NCBI GenBank assembly: GCA_033297205.1
Contig: MU859456.1
Span: 1 to 14,969, forward strand
Length of the DNA stretch: 14,969 nt
Direction: 5' to 3'
From: Pseudoneurospora amorphoporcata
Lineage: Eukaryota; Ascomycota; Sordariomycetes; Sordariales; Sordariaceae
The first letter of the stretch is position 1. Every line of letters begins with the position of its first letter. A program made the position numbers and the translations under genes. This document shows, one piece after another, positions 1 to 9,593 of this stretch. The notes under the pieces were generated by a model that saw only the letters and a list, made by a program, of their open reading frames with translations, ran no database searches and had not been told where the DNA came from.

Positions 1-165
<165 letters not shown>

Positions 166-192
166 CCGTAAAGATAACATCTAGACTTGTAC

Positions 193-216
193 GCAGGCAG
201 GCAGTCAGGCAGGCAG
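193..216. repeat. GCAG tetranucleotide tandem repeat
   Basis: Six tetramers of GCAG in a row, the fourth altered to TCAG. Short microsatellite directly downstream of the poly-T tract. Confidence 0.9.
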
Positions 217-268
217 GGCTGCTTTACGCCCTTCTTCCCATTCCCCATTCCCATTCCCACTCCCCTAC

Positions 269-290
269 AGAGAGAGAGAGAGAGAGAGAG
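269..290. repeat. (AG)11 dinucleotide microsatellite
   Basis: Eleven uninterrupted AG units, preceded by CCCATT-type pyrimidine repeats at about 237-262. Confidence 0.95.
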
Positions 291-830
291 GATGATAAGA
301 TGAGTTCCCTAGCGAGCCTTATGACCCAAGAAAGAGTGGATTGGGTTACTTTCACAGTGTCAAATAAGGTAGGATAGTCACAGGTACCTAACCTAGGTAA
401 TCCATCAATGAACATGACCAGGCGAAGTGGGTGGTCGTAAAAATGAAAACCGAACACATGGATGGATAGTAGTCCAACACGCCTCGCTTTGGCCAAGGTC
501 GAAAAGGCCGTTACGAAACTGTAATAAGAGATCTCTGCAATTTGGATACACATCGGCCAGAGAGAGTCCAATGGGGATTGGACCATTCAGCAATTGCCTA
601 GAATTATAGTTTTAAAGGTATAATAAGGACGTTTGAATGCGTGATAAGAGCATGTCCAAGGTCTATTGTAGTGACCGTGACGTGTTCTGATTTTTTTTTA
701 ACCACCATTCGGTATCGTAAGTGGTCCTTCGATGATGACAAGGGCAGACAGTTCACGATTCACGAAAGTCATCGAAGATTGTTGTTGTTCCTTGGCAAAT
801 GATAGTATTTTTTACTATATCAAGTTTGCA

Positions 831-861
831 ATTCCTCCCACTCCCTCCCATTCCTCCCACT
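831..861. repeat. Short direct repeat ATTCCTCCCACT
   Basis: The 12-mer ATTCCTCCCACT occurs at 831-842 and again at 850-861, inside a pyrimidine-rich stretch. It looks like a slippage duplication of low-complexity DNA. Confidence 0.85.
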
Positions 862-1304
862 TTCTTATCCACACACCACTCATCATCCTTCATCCATATC
901 ATGATTCTACTGTGTAGATCCTATGCGTCGCCCATCCTATCGTAACCTGACCTGACCTGGTCACCCAATCAACACCAGACCCCATAACACAGAACTTCCC
1001 ACCCATATACGCCCATTGTGATTAAGATAACCAAAAAAAAACAACACCAAAAACAAAAGAGACCAAACAGATAAAAATCAGATCTTGCCGCCCTGCTGCC
1101 TTGTTCTATGCCTTTTCGACACCCCTTCTGCTTTTCTAAGCGATAGTGTAGTGTAGTATGATACCCCATTTTGAATGCCCGCCGAAAATGCTAGATAATT
1201 GAGATTGAGATGATTGAGTGATTGTTGAGAAAAAATTAAGGTGTAGTAAGTATGTGTATAGCGATCGTATTGGAATGTTCGACAGTGTGTGTGTGGTGTG
1301 AGGC

Positions 1305-3052
1305 TTAACCACGAATGGCATCAGCCATCCAGCCCAACTCATTCATCAAGTCTTCCAAACCCGAGTTGGGAGTAGGGCTGTTAAGGAATGAAGTGTGTGA
1401 CACAGGAATGTTGGTCTCGATCCTGGGGACCATGAGAGAGGACTTGGACTTCTCTTCCTGGGGAGAAGACTGCGGGAGGCTGTAAGTGGAGAGGGTGCTC
1501 CTGACTGAGCCGGCAGAGGCCTTGCGGGTCGTGTTGTAGTCGAGCATGGGAAGGGGGAGGAGGTCCTCCTCGGGAGTCTCGTCCTCGTCGTCGTCAGAGT
1601 GGTAGAAGGCCGGAGGCGAGTTGGCGGGGGACTGAGGTGAGCTGGTGTCAACGAGAGACAGCGTGGGAACCGAAAGATCGAGGCAGGGCACCATAGGGGC
1701 AAGAGTAGGTGTAGGAGTCTCGTCGCTTTCGACGGGAGGAGAGGGGGTGAGCGAGCGTTGAGATGGTGGAGGAGAGAGGCCAGTAAACTGCATGTATTCC
1801 GACACAGCAGATGTGGCGAACATGTCATCGTCTTCGTTCTCCTCGGCGATGTCATCGGGGATGGTGATGGCCGGACACTCCATTGTCTGGTACTCCTCTT
1901 CAGGTAGCACATCATCAGACAGGAACCGGCGAAGCGACTCGGGCGACATGTCCCTAGACTTGTTTGACCCGGATGACCTGATACTCCGAGTATCATCGGT
2001 GAGTGTTGGTGCCCTAATCTCCGGAAGGGAGGAAGAGCTTTGCTTGCGACCGAACAGTCGGCGTGGCGAGAACCAGCTGGAGCCCGGTGAGGTGGACCTG
2101 GAAGAGCGCTTGAGTTCAGGTAGAGTGGCGGTAGCAGCACGGGAAGCAGCATCCATCAATGAAATGACTGCCGGTTGCGGCGTGGTGTACCTGTCGGCTG
2201 GGTTCATGGTCATGTAGTTTTCCTCGCGAAGGGAGTTGGTGGATGCGCTGCGGTTCCTGAGGGTACGTTCGACAGGAACGTGAAGAGTGTTGACAGTCTG
2301 GCCGGGGAGATATGGGCAGTTATTTGTTGAGGGAAGAGTAGGATCATGTGTCTCAGCCGCGCCATCTAGCTCGTACTGGAGGTCTCGGTTAGTGACCGAC
2401 GGACGTATCTCTGGGAAAACAAGACTCACATAAAAGTAATATGTCTGGCCCATCTTCAAGCCACCGTTCCGCTTTGTGGTCCGGCCAGAGTCACCATCGC
2501 AGATGATGTCCTTGAAGGTGTAACATCCCTTCCACTGGCCTCTGTCTCGTCGGATGTCACGCTCCATTGTGTAAGGTTTACCGAAGTTGTCCCAAGAACC
2601 AACCAGGTGAACAGCCTTGACCGAGGGGTGAGTCCGTCTATATATCGTGTTAGTCTCTTGGGGTGACTGGGTGTAGAATGTAGGCGCAGATCATCAGGCT
2701 GGGGTGCATGAGAGGAGTGAGAGTGGATGAGAGCAAGGATACTCAGCCACCAAAGTGTCCGAGGGCCAAGGTAAGCTGCAATATTTCCAATACCACGCCA
2801 AGGGTTGCGAAGGGTCATTACGGGAATTGGCCAGTAATGGCGGACTCCCTGGAGCTGGGTCAGGTCAGGCCACGAGCGCCATCACCGTCCCGACTTTGGC
2901 CGTTCGGTAAAATTGCTACGCGGGCGATCTGCTGCGTAGAGGCTGACCTTGCGAGAGATTCCCAGCTCGCCGAGGCTCGCTCGCTTGGACCCCGGCCTGC
3001 GTGGTGATCGATGGGATTTTGATCGATGGATGCTGAAATCCTCAGCTCTCAT
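1305..3052 (-). CDS. AMPK-beta-like glycogen-binding (CBM48/E-set) domain protein with disordered tail
   Basis: Seen: exons 2637-2430 and 2375-1305 read through a CBM48-type E-set domain. It has the signature HLVGSWDNF, then GQWKGCYTFKDII, the YYFY/YELDG strand across the intron, and the closing PYLPGQTVNTLHVP. After this come about 300 residues rich in Ser, Pro and acidic residues with many SP/TP sites, ending in a short helix-like LEDLMNELGWMADAIRG. Stop is at 1307-1305. Proposed exon 1 (3052-2886) encodes a basic Ser/Arg-rich segment; it is the first in-frame ATG, and its end matches the phase of the exon 2 acceptor, giving 481 residues. Known: this domain binds glycogen or starch in AMPK beta subunits. 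There is no AMPKBI C-terminal domain, so this is not a kinase beta subunit; its role is unknown, perhaps a glycogen- or kinase-linked adaptor. The domain and exons 2-3 are secure; exon 1 is tentative. Confidence 0.8.
2376..2429 (-). other. Intron within the CBM48 domain (54 bp)
   Basis: On the minus strand the donor is GTGAGT (from 2429), a CTAAC branch sequence lies about 20 bases before the end, and the acceptor is CCAG (ending 2376). It is phase 0. Removing it joins YYFY directly to YELDG, restoring the expected domain strand; reading through inserts unrelated residues without a stop. Confidence 0.88.
2638..2885 (-). other. Proposed long intron between exons 1 and 2 of the CBM48 gene (248 bp)
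   Basis: The acceptor side is strong: CTAAC at 2653-2649 followed by ATATATAG ending at 2638. The donor is inferred as GTGATG from 2885, a weak match to consensus. It was chosen because it ends exon 1 in phase 2, matching the acceptor (CG plus A gives Arg). The nearer ATG at 2818 offers no donor that works: its phase-2 donor would create TGA. The length is well above the other introns here, so a further small exon or a different donor is possible. Confidence 0.45.
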
Positions 3053-3140
3053 CGGATCGAGTACGGGAATCCGATTTTTCTCTCCACACTTGCTGGCACC
3101 CTCTCCAAAACCAAAAAAGAAAAACTGGGAAGTGGAACAT
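3042..3140 (-). other. Upstream ORF overlapping the proposed CBM48 start codon
   Basis: On the minus strand an ATG at 3140-3138 opens a 32-codon ORF that ends with TGA at 3044-3042. This is 11 bases inside the proposed main reading frame, which starts at 3052 in another frame. If the transcript begins upstream of 3140, ribosomes starting here would pass the main ATG. An overlapping uORF of this kind normally lowers translation. It depends on exon 1 being correct. Confidence 0.35.
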
Positions 3141-3540
3141 ATCCAGACGTACAAGCAGTATGAGTCGGGTCTTTTGAGGGTGTAGCCGAATTAGGTGTAA
3201 AACGAAGGACGAGAGAACGAATGAATGACCGCACAGCAGTCTCGCAAGCGAAGTGAAGGAAAGATTAACACAAGTTCAAACTGAGAACTCACAACATAAA
3301 GGTAAAGAGGGTTGTTGTTGGGTCCATGCCGGAATTTCTAGAGTCGACTCGTCCACGCTTTAAGCGGACGGGTCTAGACGAAGGGGCAGCTGGCAATATA
3401 AATCAAGTTTCGCTTTGAATGGCGGGCGGCTGCGTTTCGTTGGAATCTTCTGAAGCAGATAGAAGGTAGTAATGATCAATGTTGTTGATGAAGGGTGGTA
3501 AGGGCTGAGCCAATCAGAATGCCGAGACTGATGCGGAAGC
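3053..3540 (-). promoter_or_regulatory. Probable 5' leader and promoter region of the CBM48 gene
   Basis: On the minus strand, the stretch just before the proposed ATG is T/C-rich, as in fungal leaders. A CCAAT pentamer lies on the plus strand at 3510-3514 (ATTGG on the gene's strand). An imperfect hairpin covers 3343-3379. No TATA box oriented toward the gene is obvious; TATAAAT at 3397-3403 lies on the opposite strand. The transcription start is not visible from sequence. Confidence 0.4.
3343..3379. repeat. Imperfect inverted repeat (hairpin)
   Basis: The arms GTC-GACTCGTCC and GGACGGGTC-TA-GAC face each other around an inner GCTT-T-AAGC. This gives a stem of about 17 pairs with one G-T wobble and two 2-base bulges. 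It lies upstream of the CBM48 gene and contains SalI- and XbaI-type palindromes by composition. Confidence 0.7.
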
Positions 3541-3832
3541 GCCGCACTGCTTCAGAGTCCAAGTTGGGGGAAGCAATCTTAGTGGACGGCGCTTAAAGGT
3601 GTATAGATGCAAAGATTCGTTTTCTGAAACTCGACGCACGTGTTTCGAAGTCGACCAAGAGCCAGAGATTCCACGAGACAAGCGAGGAGATCAGGGACCG
3701 GAGCCGCCGTGGCAAAGATAGAGGGGATTGCGAGGTTTATTGCTGTGGTTTGCGGGGGGGCCGGGGGAGGTTTTTGTCGGTAATGTTGGTGTCGTGCTAG
3801 TTCCAGTTGTACCAGGCTGGCAAGAATTTAAC

Positions 3833-3851
3833 AAAAAAAAAAAAAAAAAAA
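3833..3851. repeat. Poly-A run (A19)
   Basis: Nineteen consecutive A bases in intergenic DNA. No target-site duplication or retroelement sequence is visible beside it. Confidence 0.95.
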
Positions 3852-5777
3852 GGCTGTTATGAATGCCAACACACACACTTGTTGTTGACAGCACTATAGA
3901 CCTCGGTAGTACCCCAGGATATGTTTGTAAAAGTCGTCAATGCTATCCACAATGCCGGCGAAAAAAATCAGGGTTCCCAGATCTTTGGGGAAAAGAAAAG
4001 GAAGGCAGGGCCCTTGCCCTATTTCAAGCCGCCCCGGTCTCGTCAAATCCTGGGACTCCTCGCTTCTCCAGGCTTCTCGTTCGTCAGCTCGCGAGGGGAA
4101 CAGTGCAGGTTTCTAGATAGGCTTGTGTGTGTAAACAGCTGGGCTGGAGACCGAGAGCGAGATTGATGCAGGACACTGCTGGGAGGACCTCAAGCAGGAT
4201 GGCCAAGGCTATCGAAACGGTAGGACAATGGGGTAGCCAAGGATGGTTAGGGATGGCTTCAGAATGGGTGTTGAAATCGTGCTTCTTTCTGTGGCTGGGA
4301 GTCGCAGAGATTGGGTCGGGTCCATGCACGGCTAATCTCGCCCGGGCTCAGCTCATGCTACAGTGTGTGGTGGCAGCAGACCCTGTCGACCATGTGGACC
4401 ATGTGCTTGTGTTGTTGGATGTGGTGATGTGTGGTTGTTGTTGCTGAGCCGGTTTGCGGTTCAGATATTGAATGGGAATACTTTATGTTAACCAGCGGAT
4501 TTGGGGAAGAGGGAAAAAAAGATCGCCCTTTTAGCTGAGTGTAACACTGCACAACAACCTGATATCTGACACTGGTGACGCAGTGATACTGGATAGGTTC
4601 TGCACTGACTGGTTGAGCATTCAAGTTGTGTGATGGACGGGAAGACCGGGTTCCTTGATAGAGGCTCAACAACAACTGGACACAGCAACTTGGAAGCTGA
4701 CGACAGCGGCAGAATGCGGAAGGCACGATATGTCCAACACTCATTGGGTCTTTCCCTCCCCCGCTTGGAAGACGCCATCTCCCGTCTTCTTGGTGGAGAG
4801 GGCAGGCTGAGAAGGATGTGGTGAATTGACAATTTCCATTATTGCCGGCAGCATCGGTGTCTCAACTTGATGCAAGCACTTCATCAAGACATGGTTCCCA
4901 CGCTCTGCCAGGCAATGCCAGGCTGACTGGACTGGACCCAATCCCTCAGAGATAAAATTCAGGTGCCTGATTCGCAGCGAGTCTCTCCATTGAATCCGTC
5001 GATCGAATCTCCTCCCCCTTGGGTTTCCAATCGCACGCTTTCCCCGTCAATGGTTGGTCCTTGTCCGTCGTGGTCCCTTTTCGGGAATAGCCGAGGCGCA
5101 GTTGCATTGTCAATATTGCCGTCATTATGTTTTATGGCTGATAGCACGGACCACCACACGTTCATCCGTAACAGGAAGTGCATCTCTTTGCTCCAACTCG
5201 GACTAGCTCCACTTAACGCTGTGTGTGGGGACGTCCCTCATTTCCTTTCTTTCTTCTTTTCATCTCCTTTCGCAACGACAGATAGCCAATCTGTTGTCCC
5301 ACGGTGAGCATTTTGAATTACACTCGGTTCGGTACCGAAAGGGTTTGCCATCGCAAGGATACCCAAGGCGGGAATAGATGAGAAATTCTATCGGTTGCTT
5401 CGAAAGCCATCATGCATTCATTGTTGTCTTCCAACTAGCCAACCCTTCCGGCAAACGAAATGCAATCATCCTACATTTCTCTCTTCCGAACCGGCCGTCA
5501 CCGTGTCCGTGATAATGTGCAACGACGTCACAAAAAGCAACCAAGCAGCAGCCCAGCGGGAATTGGCGCGTCCCGACTCGGTTGCCCACAGCGCCGCTGC
5601 ATCACTTCGTCGACCACGAGTTGTTTGAGGCAGTGGTGATCAGGATCGCCAAGGATGACCGCATTTACTTGCTCCACTGACAAAGGAAGAATGATGATCA
5701 GAACTGTCAGATAACCTGAGAATTTCCGAGGAACGGGGTCGGGCAGGCGATCGTAGGTTTGATATCCATAAGTTTCA

Positions 5778-5810
5778 GCTGACTTGAACTGGAAACTGTT
5801 TCCAGTCAGC
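5778..5810. repeat. Strong inverted repeat (hairpin) in intergenic DNA
   Basis: CTGGAAAC (5789-5796), one T, then GTTTCCAG (5798-5805) form perfect 8-base arms. The pairing resumes outside with GCTGA (5778-5782) and TCAGC (5806-5810) after a 6-base bulge on the left. No flanking gene explains it. It could be a protein-binding palindrome or a structured transcript element. Confidence 0.75.
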
Positions 5811-6868
5811 AGCAATACCAAGACCCAGCACTTTTGAAACAGACCAGATCTGCGGCCCCAATCTTCAATCTTCTGGAAGCTTTCCATTCTCAAACTCGTA
5901 TACTAGCGTACGGAGACTGGCAGCACCAAACAAGAGGCACAAGACACAGCTCGAGTCACTCAAAAGTTACCCAAGTTACGACTGCCGTACACCCATCTAC
6001 AACCTCGCCTCGTCTCTGAGTATCATACCAGTGTACGGCACAATAATCACTGGACATACCATCCCAGCACACGACCACCGACCGCTCTTTTGGGTGCCGG
6101 GGGAATCCCGAATGGAGGACGACAGTAACGACAGGGCACGACGCCTTCATCATGCATTTGGTGGATGTACATGGACGGTTTGGAACGTTTTCGTGAATGG
6201 TTACACAACAGACACGAGACAGGAACCACAAGACCCGAGACTCGAACGCCTTGCTCTTTTGTTGTCTCCCGGTCTCACCACAGGCGGACACGGCAGATGG
6301 CTGGGCTTCCCCGTTTTCTTACCTCCTTTTTCCTTGCTTTTTGTGGCCTTATCGTATAGTGACTGTGCTTGAGTCTAATGGAATAAGCGGGCATACAGAA
6401 CAAGAAGCAAAAGGACGAACCGTGAGTTGGTGATCAAGTTATGTTGTGAAAAGGTGAGAATTCCCGATGACTTATACGGGGGTAATCGAAGAGTGTCCCG
6501 CGTACATGATTTACTATGTGAGCGCCGAACGCAGTTCGTAGAGGTACCATACCGCTTTGACGTTGTGCCTTGTTCGTGCTTGCTGTGCTTCTCATTTTCT
6601 ACGTTGTCGTAACTAACGTCCCAAAAGCATCTGATAACAAAACCTCTAAGCATGAGCATCTCTCTACACCACTTTGTCACATACACCACCCCCTTCCATA
6701 CCACAAACCATCTCATCTGACCAGACTTCACACACAACATCAATCCACCAGCCTTCTGCGCAAGGGCCAGGGAAGATATCTCCGACCCAAGACACGGGGT
6801 AAGTAAGTGAAAACCATCAAGTGGCGGAGGCGGATATGAACGAATAAATTATCAATATGAAGGGGGAC

Positions 6869-6880
6869 GCCACCGGTGGC
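6869..6880. repeat. Perfect palindrome GCCACCGGTGGC
   Basis: A 12-base perfect palindrome in AT-richer surroundings, of a size and composition that could bind a dimeric transcription factor. No neighbouring gene is recognised, so any function is speculative. Confidence 0.7.
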
Positions 6881-7310
6881 TGCAACTGGTTATATCCCAT
6901 TTTCAATCTCTCCAACTCTATCCCGCAGTCCGGATTTGATTTTTGACATGATCAAAAAAACACATCAACAAAAAAAGCACCTGACGACAAAAGGAGTTGG
7001 GACCTTGGCGTATGTAACGCATAGATACCTCTAGGGGAAGCACGACAAAACAACAAAACAAAGGAACCATGACCAATATGCCAAGTCCCAAACTTGCGAG
7101 TCAAAACAGCGTTTCCATGTCTACATTAAGCATGACCCGGAAAAACAAGGACTCAATCGATTATTCATGAATTCACCACGATCATTGATCAAGGATACGG
7201 GAGGTATACCAATTTTCCGTCAGGTTGTGATGGAGAGAATAACCAGTTTCTGGATCTATCTGTGTATGAACTTCATCTCAGTAGTTGATGAGCGAGAGAG
7301 AACACTTGGG

Positions 7311-7352
7311 AAAAAAACAAAAAAGGAAAACACAAAAGAAAAAAAAAACAAG
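7311..7352. repeat. A-rich low-complexity tract
   Basis: A/C/G-interrupted A runs covering about 40 bases. Similar A-rich tracts occur near 6953-6980 and 8225-8253. They are low complexity and code for nothing credible. Confidence 0.8.
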
Positions 7353-7427
7353 CGTTGAATGAGCGACCTTGAACACGACGACGAGATTCTTGAAGTGTGC
7401 TCGAAATGCTGCAATGCCAACTCGACC

Positions 7428-7443
7428 CTACCTAGCTAGGTAG
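7428..7443. repeat. 16-base perfect palindrome CTACCTAGCTAGGTAG
   Basis: CTACCTAG followed directly by its reverse complement CTAGGTAG. It belongs to the family of TACCTAGGTA-like motifs scattered through this window (384-400, 8135-8162, 9111-9127, about 11431-11442). Confidence 0.85.
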
Positions 7444-8134
7444 TATCAAATGCCTTTGTCGTTCCTTCCTCCCCCAGTTTTCTCTCTTCTTCCTCACTGG
7501 GCATCTTTTGGAGAGGAAGGTGCGTATGTTTTGAGGGAGGTACGTGAGGTGAGCTCCTTCTTCAACATTTCCCCCCCATATTCAACTTTCGTTGCATCTC
7601 CGACGTCAGACAACCGCCATCAACACTCCGTGCCTCCAGCCCCCAAACTCTCAACCGGTAACGAATAGGTATGTACCACAACCTCAATCTAAAATGTCAG
7701 CCACCCCCATACGTCACCAGGACTACCAGCCATTGCATTTTCACCTTTCCCGTCCATTCCTTCAGGTATCCGCCGCCAGACGGTTTATCTTCAAGTGACA
7801 AGTGACATGATGGGATCCAGGAGAGTGGTTTGGAGAGGAGCCATGTTCCACCACTCCATCTCCAGTTCCGGTGCCGGATCTAGCCCCACAGGCTTCTCGT
7901 CTGTTTTCCCTTCATGGGCGAGAGAAAGTAGTGAATCCCGATGCCAAGTGTCAGTCAGCCTTGTGACTAGTTGAGTGATGCTTGTGCACATAACGAGAAA
8001 CACGCCGGCTTCACACACGTTGAGTTGAGCCTGAATCTTTCCGTGACACTTTTTTACTCTACACCCCGTCTGGCCCTTTTATGGTTCGGTTCCATGGAAC
8101 ACCCAAAAGGAAACGTAGACTGACATACGGTATG

Positions 8135-8162
8135 TAGGTAGGTAGGTAGGTAGGTAGGTAGG
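8135..8162. repeat. (TAGG)7 microsatellite
   Basis: Seven uninterrupted TAGG units. The unit is the half-site of the CTACCTAG/CTAGGTAG palindromes found elsewhere in the window, so slippage of such a motif is a plausible origin. Confidence 0.95.
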
Positions 8163-8224
8163 GGAGTCCTTTGGGGGGGAGGGATCCTAATGCTGACGAG
8201 CTGACGAAGGAAACCCCATCTGAA

Positions 8225-8253
8225 GAAAAAAAGAAAAAAAAAAAAGAAAAAGA
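8225..8253. repeat. A-rich low-complexity tract
   Basis: Runs of A broken by single G bases just downstream of the TAGG microsatellite. Confidence 0.85.
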
Positions 8254-9302
8254 GCAATAGCCCCCGGATAAGGTAGATAGATGAGACGCTACCTAACGAA
8301 CAGCCAGCCATGGCATCAGACTTGTTCTCACTAGATAGAAAATGTTTACCCTACACATCAGTCAACACATCCTTTTTTCGAGTTTCATGTTTCCAATTTT
8401 ATCAAGTCTCCTCCACCCGCTCCTTACGCTTCAGGCCTCACTCGACGGGTTCCAGCTCCAACTCCAACTCCACAAACTTCTTGAGTTCTTCAACCAGACC
8501 CGGTGGTGGGCTGGGACAGAGCTGAGCCGAGCTGGAACGCCCAAGGCTTAGGCCTAGACCTCAAGTCCAGACCTTCGTCCATTTCCCGCACCTACCGCCC
8601 GATGCGATCCCGACACTCTGGTAACTGGTAGTAGTCGGACCCGCCAAACCAGGATCAACTCGGTAGTTTATCTCCGCCGTGGCTTGCTTTTGGCACCGTC
8701 AACATCATACGCCCGAACGGTAACGGACGGAAAGTGGGAGGGCATGGGCACTGGCTTTTAGCTTGACCGAGGATGGACCGACGGTTTGGACGAGTTCAGC
8801 CCGGTGGAGGTAAAGCCACACTTCCACAAGTCTCAACTCACGGCGCTATGGCGTTGCGGGTGTAAGATGAAGAGGTTGGACAGGCAAGCCAGACAGCCAC
8901 AAGACGGGAAGCGAGGCCGGCATTTCCTTGTCAGGTGGTGATTTGAGGTAGCACGATAATAAAGAAACTATTGGGTTGTACGTGATACTTGTCACCAGTA
9001 GAAGAAGCATAGCACCCATACGCTAGTAGTGTGATCAAAGTTTGATTTTATATTACCATTATCTGAGGAAGCAGACTGAGATCTCTCTCTCTCCCAGCCA
9101 AGGTAGTTATGTACCTCACCTAGGTAAGCAAGCCCCCAACCTTTTCCTCCATCCAAGAGCGAGCGAGCGAAGTGAACAACACTCCTTTCTCTCGTTCAGT
9201 TTCCTTTTCCAACCTTGTGTCTTGTTAAGACCCTCTTTGTACAGTTCATATGGAACCCAAACATCATTTGCAATAAACCTTCACCAGTCAATCTCCTTCA
9301 TT

Positions 9303-9401
9303 ATGAACAGCCAATCCAAGTTCATCCTTTCCCTTCCCCTTTTGCCCTTTGCTTTTCTCATCCTCATCGACAAGGTGCATAATAGTCCGGAACCCTCATA
9401 A
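9303..9401 (+). CDS. Candidate tiny ORF, 32 residues, hydrophobic core
   Basis: An ATG at 9303 follows about 120 bases of T/C-rich sequence of the sort seen in fungal 5' leaders. The product has a single hydrophobic stretch (residues 7-22, FILSLPLLPFAFLILI) and a short polar tail. I recognise no family. It may be a small membrane peptide, a first exon (a GTGCAT follows Lys24), or chance. There is no codon-use or homology evidence, so confidence is low. Confidence 0.15.
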   Translation: MNSQSKFILSLPLLPFAFLILIDKVHNSPEPS

Positions 9402-9593
9402 GCCGGGCGTTAAAAACGAAGAAAGAAAGAAAACGAGATAAATATAAGGAACACAACATATGATATGTGTGTGGTATAACGCCTTTCCCAATGCCCCAGA
9501 TAGTGAAGGTATGTTCTTTTTTCTTTCTTTGTTGGCTTTGTTCTTCTTTCTCCGTCTGTCGCCTTCTCCTTTCCATCATCATCATCCAAAACC

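Larger units (their letters stand above)
3541..7427. other. Gene-poor intergenic region (first part)
   Basis: Nearly 4 kb with no recognisable gene on either strand. ORFs are at most about 120 codons, show no family motifs, and several open only with GTG or TTG, which is not credible in a fungus. Features inside are an A19 run (3833-3851), a GT-rich stretch with a doubled GACCATGTG (4388-4405), a strong hairpin (5778-5810), a 12-base palindrome GCCACCGGTGGC (6869-6880) and A-rich tracts (about 6953-7350). A GTAAGT follows a leader-like pyrimidine/CA-rich stretch near 6800, but no coding exon can be joined to it. Long non-coding RNA or very small genes cannot be excluded. Confidence 0.6.
7444..9302. 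other. Gene-poor intergenic region (second part)
   Basis: About 1.9 kb without a recognisable gene. An ORF at 7450-7668 has an acceptable ATG context but a low-complexity, unfamiliar product. Another at 8310-8525 starts in a good GCCATGGCA context and encodes a 71-residue Ser-rich peptide; I do not consider either supported. The region holds the TAGG microsatellite, an A-rich tract at 8225-8253, a GAGC repeat near 9157-9173 and a pyrimidine-rich stretch from about 9175 that resembles a fungal 5' leader. Confidence 0.55.

Noticed and set aside
1346..2217. Long ORFs overlapping the CBM48 gene in other frames (minus 1346-2152, plus 1792-2217)
   Set aside because: They are shadows of the real exon, with low-complexity Pro/Leu/His- or Ser-rich products and no family motifs.
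2456..2818. Minus-strand ORF starting at the ATG at 2818
   Set aside because: It overlaps the CBM48 exon in the wrong frame. As a first exon it has no donor in the needed phase; the one phase-2 donor would create a stop codon.
3337..3348. TCTAGAGTCGAC resembles a cloning-vector polylinker
   Set aside because: The match stops at 12 bases; the flanks lack the neighbouring polylinker sites. It is better explained as part of the local inverted repeat.
4963..5307. 114-codon plus-strand ORF in the gene-poor region
   Set aside because: It opens with GTG, lacks a credible in-frame ATG start, and its product has no recognisable feature.
5528..5893. 121-codon minus-strand ORF with hydrophobic stretches
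   Set aside because: No family resemblance, no supporting splice or leader signals, and the strong hairpin at 5778-5810 lies inside it.
6225..6262. TTCGAGTC-like B-box on the minus strand, suggesting a tRNA gene
   Set aside because: No A-box, acceptor stem or cloverleaf could be traced in the adjoining sequence.
8310..8525. 71-codon Ser-rich plus-strand ORF with a good start context
   Set aside because: The product is low complexity and unfamiliar, and one good ATG context in 6.7 kb is expected by chance.
3541..9302. Possible RIP-mutated repeat or transposon relic in the gene-poor region
   Set aside because: Composition stays mixed, without long AT-biased blocks; no transposase or reverse transcriptase fragments and no paired terminal repeats were seen.
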